Source: Rana temporaria (lineage: Eukaryota > Chordata > Amphibia > Anura > Ranidae). Taken from it: a stretch of DNA of 64,000 nucleotides. Location: contig NC_053491.1 in NCBI RefSeq assembly GCF_905171775.1, forward strand, positions 139,361,983 to 139,425,982, read 5' to 3'. Below the pieces are notes generated by a model. It was not told where the DNA came from. It did not search any database and saw nothing but the letters and a program-made list of their open reading frames with translations. The translations under genes were made by a program, and so were the position numbers. Position 1 is the first letter of the stretch; the number at the start of each line of letters is the position of its first letter. Below are positions 55,840-64,000 of this stretch, in pieces.

Positions 55840-56755
55840 GGACAGTCAGTATCCCTAATCACCACTTCACCACATTCAGTGTCCATAATCACCACAGGCC
55901 ACTCACAGTCTCCTTACAATCAACGCCGTACCAGTCACAGTGTCCCTGATCACTGCCTCACCAGTCAACTTGTCCCTAATCACCACCACCAGTTACAGTG
56001 TCCCTAATGACCACCATCACAGTAACAGTGTCTTTGATTGCCAACACAACGTTTACAGTGCCGCTGATCACCACCACACCAGTCATATTGTCCAGAGATT
56101 ACTGCCACATCAGTTATGGTGTTCCTGATCCCCACCACACCTGTCCCAGTTTTACCAGACCAGTGTATGCCAGCAACAGTGTTCTTTATCACTGCCACAC
56201 CAGTCGTAGAGTCACCACACCAGACTAAGCCAGCAACAGCGTCTGATTGTCGCCACACCAGCCCCAGTGTCACTAGACAAGAGTAAGACCCCATTCACAC
56301 GGACGGACCGTTCAGGTCCGCCTGTCAGTTTTGACTGCGGACCTGAACGGCCGCTCCATGCAGTCCTATGTAGCGTCGGATGTCAGCGGAGACATGTCCG
56401 CTGACATCCGATCCGCCAAAATCAGATGTATGGCGATATGTCCATATCCATCCATGGTGAATCGGATCGGGTGAGATCTGATGAAAACGGTCATGCTGTC
56501 CGTTTTCATCAGATCGCTCCATAGGAATCAGCGGCGCTGCACAAGCCCCTCCCCGGTCAGTGAGCAGAGAAGAGCTTGTCATCTGCCAGCTCAGCGGAGA
56601 TCTGCGGACTGATCTCCCGCTGAGCTGGCGGGAGCAGGCGGACTCCGTAGCGATGTCCTTGTGTCCTTGATCAAAGCCCCACTGTTACCAAACCAGTGCA
56701 GCTAGTAACAGTGTTCCTGATCACTGCCACACCAGTGCAATGTTCCCTCTGCCTG
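55840..56755. repeat. ~30-bp minisatellite, split by a MITE
   Basis: Degenerate units of 'cagtgtccctaatcaccacc' plus acaccagt run from about 55840 to 56285 and resume at about 56685-56745 after the nested element. At least fourteen units are visible. Confidence 0.8.
56287..56670. mobile_element. MITE, family B-like, inserted in the minisatellite
   Basis: Begins 'gaccccattcacacggacgg' and holds 'gttcaggtccgcctg' / 'cggacctgaac' and 'gacatgtccgctgacatccg' inverted blocks. The right terminus is not clear. Unit structure on both sides shows that it landed in the tandem array. Confidence 0.65.
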
Positions 56756-57122
56756 GTGCTTGTACTAACCCATTAAGTACTAACCCTATTTTTGACTACG
56801 TTTCTGCCTGCTGCCTGGATTGATCCTTTGCTTGTTTGCTGACCATGACACATCTGCACATCCTGCACACTACACTCCTGCGAGACACCAGTGCCTCCCA
56901 TCCACTGAGGACAACTGCACTCCTGGAACCACAGGAACTCTTTATGTTCTTATTTTAGCCTCCTGTACTTCCTGGTTAGTGAACATGGCATTCTTGGGGC
57001 AGCCACGTAACAGTACACTTTCCATGTTTGGTTCATAGGAACAGGGACTGCTATTGGTGATGTGCACTAAGCTATATTCCCTGATCACTCATACAGAGGC
57101 GACCATTACAGTACATTGACAC
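56756..57122. other. Unassigned interval
   Basis: No gene or repeat terminus recognised. Confidence 0.4.
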
Positions 57123-57422
57123 AATTGCAAAGAAGAATGGGCAAAAATGTCACTCTCTAGATGTGCAAAGCTTAAGCTGTAGAGACATCCCCAAAAAGAC
57201 TTGCAGCTGTAATTGTAGTGAAAGGTGGTTTCACAAAGTATTGACTCAGGGGGGCTGAATACAAATTATTACCATTTATAATTTTCCTTCCACTTCACAA
57301 TTATGTGCCACTTTGTGTTGGTCTATCACATAAAATCCCAATAAAATCCATTTACGTTTTTGGTTGTAACGTGACAAAATGTGGAAAATGTCAAGGGGTA
57401 TGAATAATTTTTTAAGGCACTG
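57123..57422 (+). mobile_element. 3' remnant of the same Tc1 family
   Basis: Matches the last transposase codons and right terminal repeat of the 43907-46506 element ('caaagaagaatgggcaaaaa', 'ttgactcaggggggctgaat', ending aaggcactg then TA). Everything 5' of the final ~40 codons is deleted. Its right end lacks the MITE present in the other copy. Confidence 0.9.
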
Positions 57423-57424
57423 TA

Positions 57425-57930
57425 CGTTCACGGCTACTATACATAGAGAATGTAGTACCTTGGAGCTTTAAATTCACATGTTTGTAAACGTGGGTGCAGT
57501 GTGGATGCGGGCCATAAAATAGAAATCCTAAATAATTAGAGTTACTAATGGCAGAGGGAATGCAGAAAAGCAGCCAAGGACAAGCTCTTACAAGCTGACA
57601 TTTCAGCATAAAATATTTCCTAAAAGTGAGTTACACAAAGACTTGATCTAGAGCAGCAATTTAAATGTTAGACATCTAAACTACAGTGATTTGTAAAATT
57701 ATGCCCTAAAATAAAACTTTTTTTTTTGAAAAGTGCAAGAATTAAAATACAGCCCTTTCGTTTGACCAATAGCCTAATAAATGAGTCATAAAGTATTTAT
57801 AATGCATCTGGAAGCCTTGACCAATCAGCTCAAGGGAAAGCCAATAGACTCCTTAAAAAATAAGCAACAGGTTTCTATCATTCAGAAATCATTAAAATAA
57901 GGTAAAGGTTATATTCTGATTGACCAATCT
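57425..57930. other. Unassigned interval
   Basis: AT-rich, no gene or repeat terminus recognised. Confidence 0.4.
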
Positions 57931-57932
57931 TA

Positions 57933-58348
57933 TGCCGCGTACACACGATCGGTCAAACCGATGAGAACGGTCTGATGGACCGTTTTCATCAGACCAAACC
58001 GATCGTGTGTAGGCCCCATCGGTTATTTATCCATCGGTTAAAAAAATTCAATCTTGTTTAAAATTAACCGATGGATACCTAACTGATAGAAAAAAAACGA
58101 TCGTTTGTAGGCACGTCCATCGGTTAAAAATCCACGCATGCTCAGGATCAAGTCGACGCATGCTTGGAAGCATTGAACTTCGTTTTTTTTTCAGCACGTT
58201 GCTGTGTTTTACGTCACTGCGTTCTGACACGATCATTTTTTTAACTGATGGTGTGTAGGCACGACTGACCATCAGTCAGCTTCATCGGTTAACCGATGGA
58301 AAAATCCAGACCGTTTTCGTCGGATGGACCGATCGTGTGTACACGGCA
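57933..58348. mobile_element. MITE family B
   Basis: Ends tgccgcgtacacacgatcgg and ccgatcgtgtgtacacggca, with TTA before (57930-57932) and TAA after (58349-58351). Close to the copies at 4358 and 5034, including 'agcatgcgtcaacttgat'-type middle sequence. Confidence 0.88.
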
Positions 58349-58383
58349 TAACTGTTTTGCTACCTGCATTGTATGCAAGCACT

Positions 58384-59104
58384 GGGCCAGATTCAGAAAG
58401 CTTTTACGCCGGCGTTTCTATTGATACGCCGTGTAAGTTAAAAGATGCGCCGTCGTATCTATGCGCGGTATTCTGGAACCTAGATACGCCTGAAATCTGG
58501 CTTCAGCTGACCGACGTAAGTTGCCGTACGCCGTTGTATCTTGGGTGCATATTTACGCTGGCTGCAAGGGGCACTTCCGTTGATTTACGCGTCGAATATG
58601 TAAATGAGCTAGATACGCCGATTCACAAACGTACTTGCGCCCGCTACACCGTTTACATAAGGCTTAGGTCCAGCATGACGTTACCCCTGCTATATGAGGT
58701 GCAGGTAATGCAAAGTATGGATGTCGGCACAAGCGTATCTTTTTACGTCGTTTACGTAAGTCGTACGTGAATGGGGCTGTGCGTAGGTTACGTTCACGTC
58801 ACAGGCATTGAGTCTGCGTAACTTAGGGAGGAAATTCGACATGATACTGAGCATGCGCGCACATGCGCCGTTCGTTAGGCGCTTAATTTACATGGGGTCA
58901 CGATTCATTTCCATACAACACGCCCCCTACCAGCCTACTTTGAATTAGGCGGGCTTACGCCAGCCCATATACGATACGCCGCCGTAACTTAGGGAGCAAG
59001 TGCTTTGTGAATACAGTACTTGCCTCACTAAGTTACGTCGGCGTAGCGCATATGAGATGCGGTACGCCCGACTATAGATACGCTGCGGTACGTGAATCTG
59101 GCCC
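58384..59104. mobile_element. MITE family A, ACT TSD
   Basis: Ends gggccagattcag and gtgaatctggccc with ACT at 58381-58383 and 59105-59107. Interior 'acgccggcg', 'gatacgcc' inverted blocks. A 148-codon open frame through it has no recognisable domain and reads repeat sequence. Confidence 0.88.
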
Positions 59105-59107
59105 ACT

Positions 59108-59556
59108 GTGTTTAAGGTAATGCTCAAAATAGATGAGCTTTTTAATGGCTGGTTAACTTTTTCTAAATCATAGGATAAGAAATCCATACCACTGTCTTTG
59201 TTTTTGCTTTCATACAGGCAATCAATTTTGTTGGTCAACTTTAAAAAAAAAAAATACTTTCAAGGAGATGCTTTATATATCTGCAATGTCATCCAGGATT
59301 TTATGTGAATATTGCAGCTGTTAATTGTACCCAGGTCTGTATTTACAAAAAGGCACTTCTGGATCAATGAGTTTTAAATGCACATCAAACACAAATAAAC
59401 AACACCTGCCATCATGAGCCCGAAGTCAAACAAATTATATGCATAACCTATACTTCCTAAATACTAAATTGCAGGTCTAAAATATTTAGTAAAATACATT
59501 TATGTACCCTGTTCCAAAATGTGTGGGTTCCACATATTCTAAAATACACTGTATAT
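59108..59556. other. Unassigned interval
   Basis: AT-rich, no gene or repeat terminus recognised. Confidence 0.4.
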
Positions 59557-59559
59557 ACA

Positions 59560-59594
<35 letters not shown>
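59557..59594. repeat. (TA)n microsatellite
   Basis: About 18 TA units directly before a family A MITE. Confidence 0.95.
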
Positions 59595-59595
<1 letters not shown>

Positions 59596-59596
59596 T

Positions 59597-60296
59597 GGGG
59601 CAGATCCACGTACCTGCGCGTAAGAATCCGCCGGGCGCAGCGTATCTAAGATACACTACGCCGCCGCAACTTATTATTTTTTTCGAATCCTCAGCGAATT
59701 TGCGCCGTAAGTTACGGCGGCGTAGTGTATCGTTGGCGGCCTATGGGCGCGGAATTCAAATGGATGTAATGGGGCGTGTTTTATGTTAATACGTCGTGAC
59801 CCGACGTAAACAACGTTTTTTTTTTAACTGCACATGCACCGTCCGTGGGGGTATCCCAGTGCGCGTGCTCGAAATTAACCCGGAAAAAGTCAATGCTTCC
59901 GACGGTGACGTCATTCTACGCAAATCCCTATTTGCGAATGACTTACGCAAACAACGTAAAAAATTCAAAATTGGACGTGGGAACGGCGGCCATACTTAAC
60001 ATTGAGTACGCCACCATATAGCAGCTTTAACTATACACCGGAAAAAGCCAAACGAAAACAACGTAAAAAAATGCGCCGGACGTACGTTTGTGGATCGCCG
60101 TAAATAGCTAATTTGCATACTCGACACGGAATTCGACGGTAACGCCACCTAGGGGCCGCCGAAATATTGCACCTTAAGATCCGACGGCGTACTAAGACGT
60201 ACGCCTGTCGGATCCCTCCGAGATGCCGTTGTATCTTGTTTTGTAGACACAAAACAAAGATACGATGCAGGAATTTTCCTTTTGTGGATCTGCCCC
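59597..60296. mobile_element. MITE family A, ACT TSD
   Basis: Ends ggggcagatccacg and gtggatctgcccc with ACT at 59594-59596 and 60297-60299. This is the full version of the truncated copy at 9412. Confidence 0.88.
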
Positions 60297-60299
60297 ACT

Positions 60300-60805
60300 G
60301 TATATATTGTACAAATAAAAAGTGTTTTCTAAATGCTTGTAAATATTAGGAAAGAGCTCAAAGTTTGGCCCGAACACTTATTCAGACTAAACTTTTGCTG
60401 TTCGCTCATCCATCCAAATGTTGTACATCCAAATATATAGCCAAACATCATATATAGGAGCAGCATTGCTACTACTACTATTAATGACAGCTTCCTGTCT
60501 GTCAATGGTTGCTAAAGAAGTGGTGGGTGTTGGCACCCACTTTGATAGTGTGATGTCACTGACAAAATATGGCCACATGGTCATTTTGGGCAATTACACT
60601 AACCAAATATGGTCATATTTGGTAAATGATGTCACTTGGAAGATCGTGCCCAATTTTAGTGGCAGGTTCCAGGATATATCATTCAGCATGAGTCAGCAAA
60701 GGTATTGAGCTTGGCTGTCGGTCAATGCAACTTTTTTTTTAAATAAAAGACTTGTCCAAAATGATGTAAGTGTCATGATTCACTGTTTACTTTTTGTGTG
60801 AATCA
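60300..60805. other. Unassigned interval
   Basis: A 96-codon plus-strand open frame (60418-60708) has a hydrophobic start but no domain or splice context that I recognise; probably chance. Confidence 0.35.
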
Positions 60806-60995
60806 CTAGAACCCCATACTCATTCACATGGGGGGGGGGGGGGGAGTACCTATTATTTTGAAAGAAAGCTTCCAGATTCTAATAGGACTCACAGACCCCC
60901 ACAAACACCAGGCCGGGGTTTTGGAGAAGGGGCCCTTGTCCTCATCATTATGGGGAAAAGATGCTTTGTCAAGGGGAACTGGATCCCCATCACAT
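60806..60995. repeat. Fragment related to the palindromic TA element
   Basis: 'ccccatactcattcaca' then a G run, 'cttccagattctaatagg', 'ggggcccttgtcctcatcat' follow in the same order as 34170-34330 in one arm of the 2.47-kb element, with substitutions. It is a single, diverged arm piece. Confidence 0.75.
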
Positions 60996-61317
60996 GATTG
61001 CTATGATTGGCTATCGCAGTCACCATTTACCCCGAAGCCTGTCCCTGTGTTGTTTCTCTTCTGTAAAGAGCAGAAACAGCAGACATTGCACTGTATTTTC
61101 CTTCTTCACTAGAGGAGAAGTCTGAACAAGGAAAATAAAAAGGTCTGTTGATAAAACAGCAGTGAAAATAATTGACTGATCTATTTAAGACTAGACATCA
61201 ACATTCCAAGCATAATTTACGCATCTTTACTGCCAACATGCAAATCTAAACTTTTTATAAAATATGTTAAAGAAAAAACACTCATCTGATCTGTTTCAAA
61301 ACCTGTGGATGTCATAT
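60996..61317. other. Unassigned interval
   Basis: No gene or repeat terminus recognised. Confidence 0.35.
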
Positions 61318-62249
61318 TAACTACCTCCCACCTGCCATATAGTAAAATGGCGGCGGGCAGGATCCCCTCTCATTCTGGAACAACGTCATATGAAAGTCGC
61401 CCCAGTCTCACCACTCTTGCACACCGGCAGAGGCGCACAGCATGGTGATTACAGGCCGGGCATTCCCTGGGACACGGTGCAAACCTGATCTCAGTAAAGA
61501 GCCGATGACGTGGCTCTTTATCCATGTTATCAACTGTGTCCAATCACAGCCGATCACATGTAAACACGGAAGTGGCAGTAATCGTCTCTCCTCGCCTCAC
61601 ACTGATAGAGTGTGAGGAGAGGAGAGTCGATCAGCAGCATATCCCCACAGATGACCTAATGATCAGTGCAGCCCCAACAATGCCAGCAGTGCTGCCAGTC
61701 AGTGACCATCTGTGATGCCAATCTGTGCCCATCTGTGACACCAATCTGCCCATCGGTAATGTACATTTTTGCCCATCAGTGATGCCAATCTGTGCCTATC
61801 AGTGATACCAGTCAGTGCTTGCTCATCAGTGTTGCCCATCAGTGCCGCCTATCATTGCCCATAAGTGCTGCCTATCAGTGCCGCCTATCAATGTTGCATA
61901 TCAGTGCAACCGGTCAGTGCACATCAGTTTAGCATATTAGTGCCTCCTCATCAGTGCCCTTCAGTGCCATCTTAAAAGTGACAATCAGTGCCGCTTCATC
62001 GGTGCCCATCAGGGCAGCCTGTGTCCATCATTCTGACAAAAATGATTAAAAAAAAATTGCAAAATTATCAGTCTTTTTTTGTTATTTTAGCAAAAACCCA
62101 GTGGTGATTAAATACCACCAAAAGAAAGCTCTATTTGCAAAATTTATAAAAATTTCATTTGGGTATAGTGTTGTACGACCACGCAGTTGTCATTCAAAGT
62201 GTGACAGCGCTGAATTCTGAAAATCTGCCTGGGCAGGAAAGGGGTAAAA
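61318..62249. mobile_element. 'ttaaccactt'-family element, copy 1 (diverged)
   Basis: Begins 'ttaactacctcccacctgcc' and ends near 'gggcaggaaaggggtaaa'. Its last part ('ataccaccaaaagaaagctc' to 'cgaccacgcagttgtc') aligns with the same part of copy 2 at 62411-63628. A minisatellite occupies its middle. Non-coding. Confidence 0.7.
61730..62035. repeat. Degenerate ~17-20-bp minisatellite
   Basis: Units of 'cccatcagtgccgcctatca' type, about fifteen, degenerate. It lies inside the element at 61318-62249. Confidence 0.8.
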
Positions 62250-62410
62250 GTTTTTGCAAATGCAAATCCAAAATCATATTATTGCCTATCCTAGCCAAAC
62301 ATTGTTGTTTGGAACTCCACCAGAAATGGCAATTCCTGATGCTGTGATTGGCTCACTGTAACTCTAGACTGGTAACCTATAAAATTTAAAGCGTCACCCT
62401 ATGGAGATTT

Positions 62411-63628
62411 TTAACCACTTCCCGACCGCCGCATGTATATGTACGTCCACAGAACGGCACGTACAGGCAGATGGGCGTACATGTACGTCCCCGCCTTTCC
62501 GCGGGTCGGGGGTCCGATCGGGACCCCCCCGCTACATGCGGCGGTCGGATACCCGCGGGGAGCGATCCGGGACTAACTCCTACAGCGCCACCTGTGGTTA
62601 ACTCCCAAACTGTCATTTTCACAATAAACAATGCAATTTAAATGCATTTTTTGCTGTGAAAATGACAATGGTCCCAAAAATGTGTCAAAATTGTCCGAAG
62701 TGTCCGCCATAATGTCGCAGTCATGAAAAAAATCTCTGATCGCCGCCATTAGTAGTAAAAAATAAATAATTAATAAAAATGCAATACAACTATCCCTTGT
62801 GGCTCCACCTATCTGTCATAATTGGTTGTATACCCAATGTTGATTTGTGGGGTCTGTTCCCAAATGTTTTTAACATGTAAACCGTTTTATGTAAATACAT
62901 TTTGTTTTTTACACTTACCTGGTTTCTTATCAGTGCCGTGAAAGTCCCTCCCCCTACCCCCCCCCTTTTTTTGACTTATGTTTATGGAATTGCCTGGGCC
63001 TCAAGCAGCCTTGGCTCTTTAGACTATTAGGTCATACAAGTTATATAATAAAACTATCCCCTATTTCAGGGATATGCAATTAGCGGACCTCCAGCTGTTG
63101 CAAAACTACAAGTCCCATCATGCTTCTGACTCTGGTGTCATGCTTGTGGCTGTCAGAGTCTTGCTATGCCTCATGGGAATTGTAGTTCTGCAACAGCTGG
63201 AGGTCCGCTAATTGCATATCCCTGCCCTATTTTGTAAACGCTATAAATTTTGCGCAAACCAATCGATAAACGCTTATTGTGATTTTTTTTACCAAAAATA
63301 GGTAGAAGAATACGTATCGCCCTAAACTGAGGAAAAAAAATTTTTTTATATGTTTTTGGGGGATATTTATTATAGAAAAAAGTAAAAAATATAGAATTTT
63401 TTTCAAAATTGTCGCTCTATTTTTGTTTATAGCGCAAAAAATAAAAACCGCAGAGGTGATCAAATACCACCAAAAGAAAGCTCTATTTGTGGGGAAAAAA
63501 GGACGCCAATTTTGTTTGGGAGCCACATCGCACGACCGCGCAATTGTCTGTTAAAGCAACGCAGTGCCGAATCGCAAAACCTGGCCTGGGCATTTAGCTG
63601 CCTAAAGGTCCGGGGCTTAAGTGGTTAA
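62411..63628. mobile_element. 'ttaaccactt'-family element, copy 2
   Basis: Terminal repeats ttaaccactt (62411) and aagtggttaa (63628). Contains a 'accgccgcatgtatatgtac' / 'tacatgcggcggtc' hairpin near the left end and the shared 'taccaccaaaagaaagctct' segment near the right. Non-coding. A hAT MITE is nested at 63067-63224. Confidence 0.78.
63067..63224. mobile_element. hAT hairpin MITE, 8-bp TSD, nested
   Basis: Ends cagggatatgcaattagcgg and its complement; inner arms 'cctccagctgttgcaaaact' pair with 'ttctgcaacagctggagg'. TSD CCCTATTT is exact at 63059-63066 and 63225-63232. It interrupts the 'ttaaccactt' element. Fragments of the same family lie at 15270-15720. Confidence 0.93.
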
Positions 63629-64000
63629 GTACCGAAGTTTGGCTCCATTCCATGAATGTGCGCAATTTTAAAGTGTGACAAGATAGGTATCTATTTACTC
63701 GGCGTAACATCATCGTTTTGTTATTTTTTAATTCATGAAACCGTTATTTAAAAAAAAAAAGCATTTGAAAAATGATTGCGCAAATACCGTGCAAGATAAA
63801 AAGTTGCAATGACCACAACTTTATTCCCTAGGGTGTCTGCTAAAAAATATATATATATATATAATGTTTGGGGGTTCTGAGTAATTTTCTAGCAAAAAAA
63901 ATATGATTTTTACATGAAGGAGAGAAGTGCCAGAAAAGGCCCGGTATGGAAGCGTTTAAATAATTCTCTATTAGCGCACATTGAAGTTGTTTCACAGCAG
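63629..64000. other. Unassigned right edge
   Basis: AT-rich with a short (AT)n at about 63847. No gene recognised up to the window edge. Confidence 0.4.

Noticed and set aside
58324..58770. 148-codon plus-strand frame
   Set aside because: Runs across the end of a family B MITE and into a family A MITE; no domain.

Overview
The window is eukaryotic and almost entirely made of transposable elements; I recognise no host gene exon, tRNA or rRNA gene. The mix of BEL/Pao LTR retrotransposon, hAT, Tc1/mariner and Harbinger-like DNA transposons, TTAA-flanked elements, L1- and CR1/L2-type LINEs, a tRNA-headed SINE and very many palindromic MITEs points to an amphibian, most likely a ranid frog. BEL/Pao elements are absent from mammals and birds, and the outward-facing 'gtacacacgatcgg' and 'gggccagattc' MITE swarms fit my general knowledge of frog genomes. 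The species assignment is inference.

Layout. 1-13.4 kb: a 1.45-kb foldback, then MITEs of several families, many with target-site duplications (TSDs) that can be read exactly. 13439-38628: one BEL/Pao retrotransposon with two 539-bp LTRs that differ at only about four positions. It has been split twice. A 14.74-kb hAT transposon (14173-28912, perfect 8-bp TSD TTCTTAAA) sits in its 5' untranslated region. A 2.47-kb, almost perfectly palindromic TA-flanked element (32359-34832) sits inside its reverse transcriptase. 38.6-43.9 kb: a degraded CR1/L2-type LINE and a hAT MITE. 43.9-46.5 kb: a decayed Tc1 element carrying two nested MITEs. 46.5-52 kb: a minus-strand L1 ORF2 remnant and an 1.8-kb inverted-repeat insertion holding two TTAA-flanked MITEs. 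52-64 kb: more nested MITEs, minisatellites and two related ~1-kb 'ttaaccactt' elements.

The most interesting object is the hAT element. It carries two convergent genes. On the minus strand is an uninterrupted 1112-codon transposase with a BED zinc finger, RNase-H-like core and hATC domain. On the plus strand is a second gene of four exons with clean splice sites, encoding a Myb/SANT-like DNA-binding domain, an acidic linker and a C-terminal coiled coil. This two-gene plan resembles PIF/Harbinger transposons more than textbook hAT elements. Both ends carry subterminal arrays with the motif CTCTGATTGGCT (an inverted CCAAT box) and ATTCG-rich palindromes. The accessory promoter and first exon are duplicated. 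The accessory gene is damaged in this copy (poly-C frameshift and a TAG in exon 3). A 4-kb, about 26-copy satellite and a Tc1 remnant lie between the two genes.

Order of events can be read from the nesting: the BEL element inserted first and recently (low LTR divergence), and the hAT and the palindromic TA element inserted later still.
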